Shown: positions 1-8,179 of the stretch, piece after piece
Position numbering within the stretch: position 1 is the stretch's first letter
Layout of the letters: each line of letters opens with the position of its first letter
Source of the DNA: Jiangella asiatica
GTDB taxonomy: Bacteria > Actinomycetota > Actinomycetes > Jiangellales > Jiangellaceae
Direction of reading: 5' to 3'
DNA length: 63,249 nucleotides
Assembly (NCBI RefSeq): GCF_004349065.1
Contig: NZ_SMKZ01000040.1
Coordinates: forward strand, 1 to 63,249
The notes under the pieces: model-generated
Databases searched by the model: none
What the model saw: the letters and a program-made list of their open reading frames with translations, nothing else
Told to the model about the DNA's origin: nothing
Translations under genes and position numbers: made by a program

Positions 1-30
1 ACGGCAGCGTCAGATGGGTATAAGAGACAG
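1..30. other. Residual Nextera read-1 adapter (artefact)
   Basis: Bases 12-30 read as the 19-bp Tn5 mosaic end with one substitution, and bases 1-11 continue as the Nextera read-1 tail. The whole matches the known adapter at 28 of 30 positions (differences at 1 and 17). This is library sequence, not genome; real DNA starts at about base 31. Confidence 0.95.
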
Positions 31-1228
31 GTGTGGGGCGTGCGGCCGGGCGGCGGCTTTCGGGCGGCGACCACGCGTCGGGCTCCTCGACCCAGCCGGC
101 GAACAGCACCAGTCCGCTGTCGCGGTGCACGGTGAGGAAGCCGAAGGGCCGGTCGTAGGTGACCGCGAGGCCGCGCGCGTTGTAGACCGGCATCGACACC
201 GTACGGAGCCCGATCGCGGTGACCGCGGCGGCCTCGAAGCCAGTGGAGCTGAAGAGCGCGATGGCGGCCTGCCGGGCCTGGTCGACCCGCAGAGGCACCG
301 GGCCGATGGCGGAGAAGTGGCCGCGGTCGGTACCGCTGACGGTGCGCAGGCCGAAGATGTCGGCGTTCTCCATGAGGTCGTGGTCGGAGCGGACGGTGTA
401 GCGCACCGACGTGAGCGCCAGGCTCGGCCGCTGCGCCGACACGAACGCGACACCGGGCCAGGACCCGGAGCCGTCGGACAGCACCTCGCTGCCGGTGCGA
501 GCCTCGGCGCGGCCGCCGTCGCCGCTCACGAGCAACACCGCCGCGGCCACGACCTCACCGCCGGGCCGGCCGTCCTCGCCGAGCACCAGGTGGACGTCGA
601 GGCCGTTGTCGCCGGCCACCCGGGTGAGGCTGACCGGGCCGGCCGTCGTGATGGCGACCCGGAGGTCGTCGAGCTCCGGGCTGGTGCGGCGGATGCCGGC
701 CAGCTGCCGGCCCGACCACGGACCCGACCCGGGGACCAGCGGCTCGTCGCTGAACCTGCGCTCCCAGGTGGTGCGCAACGCGATCGCGGTGGCCAGGGTC
801 AGCATGAGCTCCGGGCCGGTGCGCACGGGAAACCGCTCGATCAGCCCGCCCGTGCGTTCGTTGGCCCACGCGTCGAGCATCGGCTGGTCGACGGCGGAGT
901 CGCCGGTCAGCTCGCCGAAGGTGCCGGCCGGCAGGGTGTCGCGCCACTCCGGTCGCACCCGCGCGGCCGCCTGCGCCCACAGGCCCAGGGCGGCGTCGAC
1001 ACCGTCGAGGTCGGCCAGGGCCTTGAGGACGTCGCGGGCGGCGTCCACGGTCTCGTCGGCGGGCAGCCCGACGGCATCGGCCAGCTCGCCGCGGCCGGGT
1101 TCGTCGGCGGACGCGGCAAGGATGGCGAGCAGGGGCCACAGTCCGGCACCGGACAACACGCCGGAGCCCCGGGTGCGGCGCAGCCACGCGGCGGTGAGCT
1201 GGTTGATCTCGGACGCGTACAGGCTCAT
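31..1228 (-). CDS. Serpin-family protein, 3' end cut by contig edge
   Basis: The frame opens at ATG 1226-1228 and stays open for about 399 codons until it runs into the adapter, so the stop is missing. Serpins are suicide serine-protease inhibitors or related storage proteins. Two family hallmarks are visible near the C-terminus: a hinge with QAAIALFSSTGFEAAAVTAI (conserved Glu/Gly/Ala pattern before the reactive loop) and a VTYDRPFGFLTVHRDSGLVL segment corresponding to the serpin signature (F-x-A-D-x-P-F-x-F). The final strand GWVEEP is also seen, so only a few codons are probably lost. No signal peptide is visible, suggesting a cytoplasmic protein. The Shine-Dalgarno before the ATG is weak (AGGG). 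A doubtful small ORF ends 9 bases upstream. Confidence 0.8.
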
Positions 1229-1237
1229 GTCCCGACC

Positions 1238-1489
1238 CTACGCGGCCACCGCCGTCCGCGGCCGCCAGCTTCGGTCCGACTCGTCCGGCACCCGGGTCAC
1301 CAGGTCGACCAGGACCGGCGCACCTCTTCGACGGCCGTGCCGACGCCGCGTCAACAGTGACGAGCAGACTTCCCGGAGCTGACATCCGAGCACGACAGAA
1401 CCCGGCCGCTCGGAGTCACGCAGACCCCAGATCCTCGGTCTCGACCAACGCCTGGAGCTCGGGGGGCGGGCACGCCAGGACGCGACCAC
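1238..1489 (-). CDS. Doubtful small ORF upstream of the serpin gene
   Basis: This 83-codon frame ends with TAG 9 bases before the serpin ATG. Its last 25 codons have strongly G/C-biased third positions (VLVDLVTRVPDESDRSW region), as in real genes here, whereas the first half is arginine/serine-rich and looks like a non-coding frame. A different frame (ATG at 1385) looks more coding-like at its own start. The stretch could be a decayed gene with a frameshift or only chance. No family is recognised. Confidence 0.2.
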   Translation of the reverse strand: MVASWRARPPSSRRWSRPRIWGLRDSERPGSVVLGCQLREVCSSLLTRRRHGRRRGAPVLVDLVTRVPDESDRSWRPRTAVAA

Positions 1490-1501
1490 GAACGGGGCGC
1501 G

Positions 1502-4135
1502 TCAGGAGCGGGAGCGTGCCCGGACGGCTCGCTTGCGCGGCGCGGGGCCCTTGGCCCGCTTCTCCGCGATCAGCTCGACGGCCCGTTCGTGGGTGAGCTG
1601 CTCCACATCGGTGCCGCGCGGCACGGTCACGTTGGTCTCGCCGTCGGTGACGTACGGGCCGAAGCGGCCGTCCTTGACCACCAGCGGGTTGCCGGAAGCG
1701 GGGTCGGTACCGAGCTCGCGCAGCGGCGGCGTGGCCGCCCGGGCACCGCGGCGCCCCTTGGGCTGCGCGAACAGCTTCTCGGCCTCCTCGACCGTGACGG
1801 TGAACAACGACTCCTCGTCCGGTAGCGAGCGGGAGTCCGAGCCCTTCTTGACGTACGGCCCGTAGCGACCGTTCGTGGCGACGATCTCGTTGCCCTCGCC
1901 GTCGGTGCCGACCACGCGTGGCAGCGTCAGCAGGCGCAGCGCGTCCTCCAGCGTCACGGTGTCGACCGACATGGTGCTGAACAGCGACGCCGTCGGCGGC
2001 CGGGTGTTCTTCGGGGCGTCCTCGGGCAGGATCTCGGTGACGTAGGGCCCGTAGCGGCCGGACTTCGCCACGACCATGCGGCCGGTGGTCGGGTTGACGC
2101 CCAGCTCACGGTCGCCGTTGCCGCGGCTGACCAGCTCGTGCGCCTTCTCGGTGTCGAGCTCGTCTGGCGGCAGGTCGTCGGGGACACTCCCGCGGTTGCC
2201 GTCGGCGTCCTCGATGTAGGGGCCGTAGCGGCCGACGCGCACGGTGTAGCCGTCGCCGATCGGGAACGACGAGATCTCGCGGGCGTCGATCTCGCCGAGG
2301 TTGTCGGCGAGCTTCTTCAGTCCCTCGATGGTGTCGTCGCCGTGCCAGAACTGCGCCAGCTCGGCTGCCCGGTCGGCGCGGCCAGCGGCGATGTCGTCGA
2401 GCACGTCCTCCATGCGGGCCGTGAACTCGTAGTCGACCAGCCGGGTGAAATGCTCCTCGAGCAGCCGGACGACCGCGAAGGCCAGCCAGGCCGGAACCAG
2501 CGCGCTACCGCGCTTGAACACGTAGCCGCGGTCCAGGATGGTGCGGATGATCGACGCGTAGGTGGACGGGCGGCCGATCTCGCGGTCTTCCAGCTCCTTG
2601 ACCAGCGTGGCCTCGGTGTAGCGGGCCGGCGGCTTGGTGGTGTGGCCATCGGGTTCGACCGCGACCGCGGTCAGGCCCTGACCCTCGCTCAGGTGCGGCA
2701 GCCGGCGCTCGCGGTCGTCGAGCTCGGCCTCGGGGTCGTCTGCGCCCTCGACGTAGGCCTTGAGGAAACCGTGGAAGGTGATGGTGCGCCCGGACGACGT
2801 GAACTCCGCGGCCTCGCCGGTCGTGGCGGTGGCGCCGATCCGGACGGTCACCGTCTCGCCCTTGGCGTCACGCATCTGGGAGGCGACCGTGCGCATCCAG
2901 ATCAGCTCATAGAGCCGGTACTCGTCGCCGTTCAGGCCGGTCTCGGCCGGGGTGCGGAAGCTGTCGCCGGCCGGGCGGATGGCCTCGTGCGCCTCCTGGG
3001 CGTTCTTCACCTTGCTGGTGTACCGGCGCGGCGCGTCGGGCAGGTACTGCTGCCCGTACAGCTGCGCCACCTGCGCCCGGGCCGCGGACAGTGCCGACTC
3101 CGACAGAGTGATGGAGTCGGTACGCATATAGGTGATGTAGCCGTTCTCGTACAGCCGCTGTGCCACCTGCATAGTGCGGGCGGCGCCGTAGCCGAGCTTG
3201 CGCGAGGCCTCCTGCTGCAGTGTGGTGGTGCGAAACGGGGCGTATGGCTTGCGGGTGTACGGCTTGGCCTCGACGGAGCGGACGGTGTAGTCGACCTCAC
3301 CGAGGGCGGCGGCCAGGGCGCGGGCGCGCTCCTCGTCGAGCACGACGACGTCGCGGCTCTTGACCTCGCCGCGGGCGTCGAAGTCGCGGCCGCTGGCCAC
3401 CCTGGCGCCGTCGACGGAGGCGAGCTTGGCCTCGAATGCGCTCGGCTCGGCGGCGGAGCCGGAGGTTCCCGTCTCCAGTGTCGCGGTCAGGTCCCAGTAC
3501 GACGCGGAGCGGAACGCCATGCGCTCACGCTCGCGGTCGACGACCAGGCGGGTGGCGACGCTCTGCACGCGGCCGGCGGACAGGCCCTGCATGACCTTGC
3601 GCCACAGGACCGGCGAGACCTGGTAGCCGTAGAGCCGGTCGACGATGCGGCGGGTTTCCTGCGCGTCGACGAGGTCCTCGTCGATCTCGCGGGGGTTCTC
3701 GACGGCGGCCCTGATGGCATCGCGGGTGATCTCGTGGAAGACCATGCGCCGCACCGGCACCTTGGGCTTGAGCTCCTCGCGCAGGTGCCAGGCGATCGCC
3801 TCGCCCTCGCGGTCCTCATCGGTGGCGAGCAGGAGCTCGTCGGCCTCCCTGAGCATCGACCTGAGCTTCTTGACCTGGTCCTTGGCGCGGCCGGCCGGCA
3901 CGATGTACAGCGGCTCGAACCCGCCGTCGACGTCGACTCCGACCGGGTTGCCGTAGCGCTCGCGCTCGGCGGCGGGCACCTCCGTCTTCTTGGACGGGAG
4001 GTCCCGGATGTGACCGAAGGACGACTCCACCATGTAGCCGTCGCCAAGGTAGCCGGCGATGGTCTTGGCTTTCGCCGGGGACTCCACGACCACCAGGCGG
4101 CGCCGCGCCGCCGCCCCGTTCGTGGATCGGGCCAT
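1502..4135 (-). CDS. topA: DNA topoisomerase I (type IA)
   Basis: Relaxes negatively supercoiled DNA by cutting one strand through a tyrosine. The 877-aa protein has the Toprim start VVVESPAKAKTIAGYL at residues 15-30 and the metal-binding TDEDREG at 105-111. The catalytic Tyr336 lies in TYMRTDS, followed by the conserved ATLVKELEDREIGRPSTYA segment. The C-terminal third carries four repeats built around GRYGPY or GRFGPY, the DNA-binding repeats that replace zinc fingers in actinobacterial enzymes, and then a Lys/Arg-rich tail ending RAVRARSRS. Length and domain order are normal for the phylum. The ATG at 4135 gives the usual N-terminus and is preceded by GGAG. It is divergent from the repressor/MFS pair, with a 162-bp shared upstream region. 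Confidence 0.97.
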   Translation of the reverse strand: MARSTNGAAARRRLVVVESPAKAKTIAGYLGDGYMVESSFGHIRDLPSKKTEVPAAERERYGNPVGVDVDGGFEPLYIVPAGRAKDQVKKLRSMLREADELLLATDEDREGEAIAWHLREELKPKVPVRRMVFHEITRDAIRAAVENPREIDEDLVDAQETRRIVDRLYGYQVSPVLWRKVMQGLSAGRVQSVATRLVVDRERERMAFRSASYWDLTATLETGTSGSAAEPSAFEAKLASVDGARVASGRDFDARGEVKSRDVVVLDEERARALAAALGEVDYTVRSVEAKPYTRKPYAPFRTTTLQQEASRKLGYGAARTMQVAQRLYENGYITYMRTDSITLSESALSAARAQVAQLYGQQYLPDAPRRYTSKVKNAQEAHEAIRPAGDSFRTPAETGLNGDEYRLYELIWMRTVASQMRDAKGETVTVRIGATATTGEAAEFTSSGRTITFHGFLKAYVEGADDPEAELDDRERRLPHLSEGQGLTAVAVEPDGHTTKPPARYTEATLVKELEDREIGRPSTYASIIRTILDRGYVFKRGSALVPAWLAFAVVRLLEEHFTRLVDYEFTARMEDVLDDIAAGRADRAAELAQFWHGDDTIEGLKKLADNLGEIDAREISSFPIGDGYTVRVGRYGPYIEDADGNRGSVPDDLPPDELDTEKAHELVSRGNGDRELGVNPTTGRMVVAKSGRYGPYVTEILPEDAPKNTRPPTASLFSTMSVDTVTLEDALRLLTLPRVVGTDGEGNEIVATNGRYGPYVKKGSDSRSLPDEESLFTVTVEEAEKLFAQPKGRRGARAATPPLRELGTDPASGNPLVVKDGRFGPYVTDGETNVTVPRGTDVEQLTHERAVELIAEKRAKGPAPRKRAVRARSRS

Positions 4136-4247
4136 GGATGCTCCTTAACTCCTTGGGCGCACTGAACCGACCCCGTCGGCTCATGAACGTTTCTCCCTGC
4201 GACAACGCACGGTATCCGACGTTGTTCCCGAGACGCGAAGCAGATAA

Positions 4248-4281
4248 CCGCAAAGAAATATTTGCAAAAATTTCTTTGCGG
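4248..4281. promoter_or_regulatory. Operator-like inverted repeat upstream of the regulator/MFS pair
   Basis: Perfect 12-bp arms CCGCAAAGAAAT (4248-4259) and ATTTCTTTGCGG (4270-4281) around a 10-base AT-rich spacer. It ends 16 bases before the regulator ATG and is very AT-rich for this genome. The position suggests it overlaps the promoter and is bound by the regulator encoded next to it (inference). Confidence 0.7.
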
Positions 4282-4297
4282 TCGTACGGTGGACTTC

Positions 4298-4873
4298 ATG
4301 GGACTCTCCAGCAAGCGGATCGACGACGTCGAGACCCTGCGCGCGTTCGCCCATCCGCTGCGCATGAAGCTGCTCGGCCGGCTGCGCACCGCAGGCTCGG
4401 CAACGGCTTCCGAGCTGGGCCGACACTTCGGCGAGTCCAGCGGCTCGACGTCCTACCACCTGCGCCAGCTCGAGCGGTTCGGCTTCGTGGTCGAGGACGA
4501 CGAGCAGCTCTCCCGGCGCGAGCGCCGCTGGCGAGCCGCCCACGACGTCACCAGCTGGCACGCGGGCGATTTCGCCGACAGCGAGGCCGGCCGGGCCGCC
4601 GAGGCCGTCGTCGGCCGCGCGCAGCTGGGCATCATGCTCGACCGGCTGGAGCGGTGGCGGGCCGAGCGGCACGAGTGGGGCCGCGAGTGGCTCGACGCCG
4701 CCGGCCACTCGGACATGATGCTGTTCGCCCGGCCCGAGGACCTTCGCGCGCTCACCGAGGAGCTGGAGGCCGTCATCACGCGGTACGTCGAGAACCCGCG
4801 CCTGGCCGACGACCCCGACGCCGCCCAGGTCTCGCTGCACCTGCTGACCATCCCGGCCCGGGACGCGTCGTGA
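4298..4873 (+). CDS. ArsR-like winged-helix transcriptional regulator
   Basis: A 191-aa protein of the ArsR-like type with a winged helix at the N-terminus. LRAFAHPLRMKLLGRLRTAG begins the helix-turn-helix and the segment ending TSYHLRQLERFGFVVED is the recognition helix plus wing start. The C-terminal half is rich in Trp, Arg and Glu and is the usual ligand/dimer region of longer members of the HTH_20 group. The ATG at 4298 is preferred over the upstream in-frame ATG at 4262 because the latter lies inside the palindrome. The stop overlaps the next GTG by four bases (GTGA), so it is translationally coupled to the MFS transporter it probably controls. The effector is unknown. Confidence 0.85.
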   Translation: MGLSSKRIDDVETLRAFAHPLRMKLLGRLRTAGSATASELGRHFGESSGSTSYHLRQLERFGFVVEDDEQLSRRERRWRAAHDVTSWHAGDFADSEAGRAAEAVVGRAQLGIMLDRLERWRAERHEWGREWLDAAGHSDMMLFARPEDLRALTEELEAVITRYVENPRLADDPDAAQVSLHLLTIPARDAS

Positions 4874-6264
4874 CGACACTCGGCGCCGATGCGGCCCGCC
4901 GCCGCTTCCTGATCCTGCTGGCGCTGCGTTGGCTGCCCACCGGGCTGATCATTCCGGTCATCGCACTTCTGCCGCTGGAGCGCGGCGTGACGCTCGCCCA
5001 GCTCGGCTTCGTCATCGCGGCGCAGGGATTCATGGTGCTGGCGCTGGAGTTGCCGACCGGCGGGCTGTCGGACTCCCTGGGCCGGCGCCCGGTGCTGGTC
5101 GCCTCCGGCGTGGTCAACGTGGGCGTGCTCACGCTGCTGTTCCTCGCCGAGGGCTTCGCCGCGTTCGCCGTCGCCTACGCGTTGCAGGGCGTGTACCGCG
5201 CGCTGGACAGCGGGCCGCTGGAGGCCTGGTACGTCGACGCCGCGCTCGCACACGACCCTGCGGCCGACATTTCCCAGGGCCTGGCCCGCGGCGGTGCGGT
5301 GCTCGGGGCGGCCGTGGCCACGGGGGCGCTCGCGGCCGGCGGGCTGGTCGCGCTGGACCCGCTGGCGCGGGTGGAATCGCTACCGGACGTCGAGCCGCTG
5401 GCGGTACCCGTGCTGGCCGCACTCGTTGTCCAGGTGGTCGCGGTGGTCGCCACGGCGGTGCTGATGGTGGAGACGCGGACGACGCGCGGCTGGCGGCCGG
5501 TGGCGGCCTCGGTGCGTCGGGTGCCCCGAGTCGTCGGTCAGAGCGTCGGCGTGCTGCGCGGCTCGCGGGCGCTGCAGGCGCTCATCTGCGTGGAGCTGTT
5601 CTGGGGCTTCGGCATGGTGACGTTCGAGTCGATGATGCCGGTGCGGCTCACCGAGGTGGTCGGCAGCTCCGACCAGGCCGCGGCGATCATGGGCCCGGTG
5701 GCGTCGGCGGCCTGGGGGTTCTCCGCGCTCGGTTCCGCCACGGTGGCGCTGTTGTCCCGGCGGCTCGGTGTGCCGCTGACCGCCGCCCTGCTGCGGGTTC
5801 TGCAGGGCGTCACCGTGGTGGGCATGGCCCTGTTCGCCGGGCCGGTCGGGCTGATCGCCGCCTACTTCGCCACCTACGCCGTCCACGGCGCTTCGAACCC
5901 GATGCACATGACACTGCTGCACGAGCAGGTCTCCAGCGCACACCGGACCACGGTGGCGTCGCTGAACTCGATGGTGTCGCAGCCCGCCGGCGCCCTCGGC
6001 GGGATCGTGCTGATGGCACTGGCCGGAGCGACCTCGGTGAGCACCGCGATGCTGGCCGGGGCCGTCGTGCTGGCCCTGGCCGCTCCGCTCTACCTGCCGG
6101 CCGGGCGCGGCCGCGGGCCGAAGACCGCCGAGCCCACCCGGACCATGGTCGCGCCCTCGGCCACGGCCGACTCCAGGTCGCCGCTCATGCCCATGGAGAG
6201 CGTCGGGAGCTCCAGCCCGACGGCGTCGCGGGCCCGGTCGCGGATCTCCCGCAACGCACGGTAG
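4870..6264 (+). CDS. MFS transporter
   Basis: A 464-aa major facilitator protein with about 12 hydrophobic segments. The conserved loop between helices 2 and 3 reads GGLSDSLGRRPVLV (the G-x-L-a-D-r-x-G-r-k/R-x signature). A drug or small-molecule exporter is likely, but the substrate cannot be read. It starts with GTG overlapping the regulator stop (GTGA). The last helix ends near base 6090; the remaining ~55 residues (rich in Ser, Arg and Pro) are the antisense of the 3' end of the opposite yggS gene, because no stop codon occurs before 6262. The tail therefore has no family similarity. Confidence 0.88.
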   Translation: MTTLGADAARRRFLILLALRWLPTGLIIPVIALLPLERGVTLAQLGFVIAAQGFMVLALELPTGGLSDSLGRRPVLVASGVVNVGVLTLLFLAEGFAAFAVAYALQGVYRALDSGPLEAWYVDAALAHDPAADISQGLARGGAVLGAAVATGALAAGGLVALDPLARVESLPDVEPLAVPVLAALVVQVVAVVATAVLMVETRTTRGWRPVAASVRRVPRVVGQSVGVLRGSRALQALICVELFWGFGMVTFESMMPVRLTEVVGSSDQAAAIMGPVASAAWGFSALGSATVALLSRRLGVPLTAALLRVLQGVTVVGMALFAGPVGLIAAYFATYAVHGASNPMHMTLLHEQVSSAHRTTVASLNSMVSQPAGALGGIVLMALAGATSVSTAMLAGAVVLALAAPLYLPAGRGRGPKTAEPTRTMVAPSATADSRSPLMPMESVGSSSPTASRARSRISRNAR

Positions 6265-6800
6265 GAGGCGCGGACGGCGGCGGCGTCCGGCGACTGCAGC
6301 CCCACCGTCATCAAGCCGCGGACCCGCAGCCGGTCATGCTTCGCGACCTCGCCGATCAGCTGGACCGCGTCGGCCGGCGCGACGCCGAACTTGCTGTCCT
6401 CGCCGGAGGTGTTGACCTGGACCAGGACATCGAGCACCTGGTCCAGCACCGCCAGCCGCCGCTGCAGCCGGTCGGCCACGTCGGGCCGGTCGACGGACTG
6501 CACGCAGCTGACGTAGCGCAGCACCTGGTTGACCTTGTTGGTCTGCAGGTGTCCGATGAAGTGCCGCTCACAGGGCAGCGACGCCAGCCATGCGTCCTTC
6601 TCCGCCAGCTCCTGCACGCGGTTCTCCCCGATCAGGCGGGCGCCGGCGGCGACGGCGACCGCGACCCGCGCCGCCGGCTGGGTCTTCGTCGCCAGGAGCA
6701 CCTCCACCTCGTCCGGCCGGCGCCCAGCCGCCCGGCAGGCGTCGTCGACCCGCGCACGCACCGCGGCGAGATTGGCCCGGATGTCCGCCTCCGCCAGCAT
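6090..6800 (-). CDS. yggS: YggS-family pyridoxal-phosphate homeostasis protein
   Basis: A 236-aa single-domain PLP protein of the PLPBP/YggS family, which buffers free pyridoxal phosphate and affects amino-acid pools; it has no proven catalytic reaction. The PLP-binding lysine is K39 in EVEVLLATKTQ. Other landmarks are IGENRVQEL, HFIGHLQTNK, VNTSGEDSKFG, GLMTVG, LSMGMSGDLESAV and the C-terminal RVGSAVFGPR, all in the normal order. In actinobacteria this gene is often near cell-division genes, but here it is not. Its last ~57 codons overlap the convergent MFS gene by 175 bp, although its own C-terminus is canonical. Confidence 0.93.
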   Translation of the reverse strand: MLAEADIRANLAAVRARVDDACRAAGRRPDEVEVLLATKTQPAARVAVAVAAGARLIGENRVQELAEKDAWLASLPCERHFIGHLQTNKVNQVLRYVSCVQSVDRPDVADRLQRRLAVLDQVLDVLVQVNTSGEDSKFGVAPADAVQLIGEVAKHDRLRVRGLMTVGLQSPDAAAVRASYRALREIRDRARDAVGLELPTLSMGMSGDLESAVAEGATMVRVGSAVFGPRPRPAGR

Positions 6801-6842
6801 CGATCTCCTTCCCGTGTGCGACGGCGCTCTAGAGTTCCTGCC

Positions 6843-7715
6843 GTGACGGTACTCGTCGGCGCGATCGTGGCCCTGGGCATGGTGGTGATAGTCCCGCTGG
6901 GACTGCGGCTGCTCGACGATGACGAGCGGCGGCTCGGTCCGGTCGGCCAGGTGTGGCCCTTAGCCGGCGCACTGGGCACACTCTCGCTGCTGCTGGACCG
7001 CGGCGCGTGGTTCGCCGTCGCGCTGGCCGGCTGCTACGCGGCGGTTGCGGGGTGGCTCGCGGTCCTCGCGCTGGCCCGGCTGGTGCGCGTGGTGCGGGCC
7101 GGCCGGGGCGAAGTGGTGACCCGCCAGAACCCGCTGCCGCCGGTCGAGGTCGCCGCCCTCACCGCGATGGTGTCACCGGCCGTGGCGGCGAGCAGCCTGG
7201 TCGCCGAGCGCGGCGGCTGGGAGTTGCTCGGCTTCGGCATGACCACGCAGGCGCTGACCGCCGCACACTTCCACTACGCAGGTTTCGCCGCGGCCCTGGT
7301 GGCCGCGCTGGTGGCGGCGACGACGCCGCGCCCGGCCGCCGACGTCGCCGCCCTCACGGTGCCGACCGGCATCGCGCTGGTGTTCGCCGGCCACTTCACC
7401 GGCGACGGCGTCGAGCTGGCGGGCGCGGTCGTCCTGACGGCCGGGATGTGGCTGGTGGCCTGGACGACGTGGCGGGACGTGGCGTCCGCGGCGGGCGATC
7501 GGACGGCACGCGCGCTGTTCCGGGTCAGCGCCGTGGTGCTGGTGCTGACCATGGCGCTGGCGCTGAGCTGGGCCGCCGGCCAGGTCGGGGACGCCGTGCC
7601 GCACCTGTCGCTCAGCTGGATGGCGGCCACCCACGGCGTGGCCAACGCGATCGGTTTCGCCCTGTGCGGTCTGCTTGCGTGGCGCCGGGTGCAGCGCACG
7701 CCGTCCCGCAGGTGA
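6843..7715 (+). CDS. YndJ-like multi-pass membrane protein
   Basis: A 290-aa protein with about eight hydrophobic segments and very few charged loops. The central motif TAAHFHYAGFAAALVAALV (histidines flanking an aromatic pair) and the later VFAGHFTGDGVE and WMAATHGVANAIGF histidine motifs are what suggest the YndJ family, whose function is unknown. The clustered membrane histidines could bind a metal or haem, which is only a guess. The GTG at 6843 lies 42 bases from the divergent yggS start, so the two share a promoter region. No Shine-Dalgarno is obvious. Confidence 0.65.
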   Translation: MTVLVGAIVALGMVVIVPLGLRLLDDDERRLGPVGQVWPLAGALGTLSLLLDRGAWFAVALAGCYAAVAGWLAVLALARLVRVVRAGRGEVVTRQNPLPPVEVAALTAMVSPAVAASSLVAERGGWELLGFGMTTQALTAAHFHYAGFAAALVAALVAATTPRPAADVAALTVPTGIALVFAGHFTGDGVELAGAVVLTAGMWLVAWTTWRDVASAAGDRTARALFRVSAVVLVLTMALALSWAAGQVGDAVPHLSLSWMAATHGVANAIGFALCGLLAWRRVQRTPSRR

Positions 7716-7729
7716 CGGGCGGCGGGGCA

Positions 7730-8140
7730 TCACGGCCGTGCCGTGCCGCCGTACTTGGCGATCTTGAAGTCGACGACGTCCAGGGCGATGCGCAGTGCCT
7801 CCATACGCACCCGGACGGCCTCGCGGTGCTTCTCCAGCAGCTCCAGCCGGTCCGGCTCCGTCGATGGACCCGCGTCGGCCAGCTCGAAGTAGCGCTGGAT
7901 GTCGCGGATGGGCATGTCGGTCTGCCGCAGCCGGGTGATGAAGACGACCCGGTCGACGTCGTCGGGGGTGTAGTGACGGCGCCCAGCGGAGTCGCGCGGC
8001 ACGTCCAGCAGGCCGATGCGCTCGTAGTAGCGCAACGTGTGCACGGTGACCCCGATCCGGGCGGCCACCTCGGAGATGGTCTCGGTCGGAACGGTGATCG
8101 TGGTTTCGCGGAGGGACTCACGCAGGTCGAGCGTCGTCAC
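7730..8140 (-). CDS. MerR-family transcriptional regulator
   Basis: A 136-aa regulator. The N-terminal winged helix reads ISEVAARIGVTVHTLRYYER followed by GLLDVPRDSAGRRHYTPDD, the standard MerR fold. The rest is a dimerisation coiled coil rich in Arg, Leu and Glu (about residues 85-125). The C-terminus has no metal-binding cysteines, so it belongs with the redox or organic-effector group (AdhR/SoxR-like in size) rather than metal sensors. The GTG start at 8140 lies 7 bases after a good -10 element with a MerR-type 19-bp promoter spacer, implying a leaderless mRNA and autoregulation. Confidence 0.92.
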   Translation of the reverse strand: MTTLDLRESLRETTITVPTETISEVAARIGVTVHTLRYYERIGLLDVPRDSAGRRHYTPDDVDRVVFITRLRQTDMPIRDIQRYFELADAGPSTEPDRLELLEKHREAVRVRMEALRIALDVVDFKIAKYGGTARP

Positions 8141-8147
8141 ACCATCG

Positions 8148-8178
8148 ACGGTAGGACTTGGAGTGCACTCGAAGTCAA
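8148..8178 (-). promoter_or_regulatory. MerR-type promoter and operator of the merR-like gene
   Basis: On the minus strand: -35 TTGACT (8178-8173), a 19-bp spacer, -10 TACCGT (8153-8148). Within the spacer sits a palindrome with core GAGTGCACTC (8161-8170), flanked by TTG/GAA. A long spacer with a centred dyad is the defining feature of MerR-activated promoters. The start codon follows almost at the expected transcription start. Confidence 0.75.
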
Positions 8179-8179
8179 G

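Noticed and set aside
14-1360. Long plus-strand open frame (448 codons) opposite the serpin gene
   Set aside because: Gly/Arg/Gln-rich composition typical of the antisense of a GC-rich gene; the minus-strand frame carries clear serpin motifs.
2138-4165. 675-codon plus-strand frame over topA
   Set aside because: Mirror of topA; no domain signal and poor codon bias, while topA is fully conserved.
4929-7715. 928-codon frame joining the MFS region to the YndJ gene
   Set aside because: Only the part after 6843 is coding (YndJ); the first ~640 codons are an out-of-frame reading of the MFS gene and antisense of yggS.
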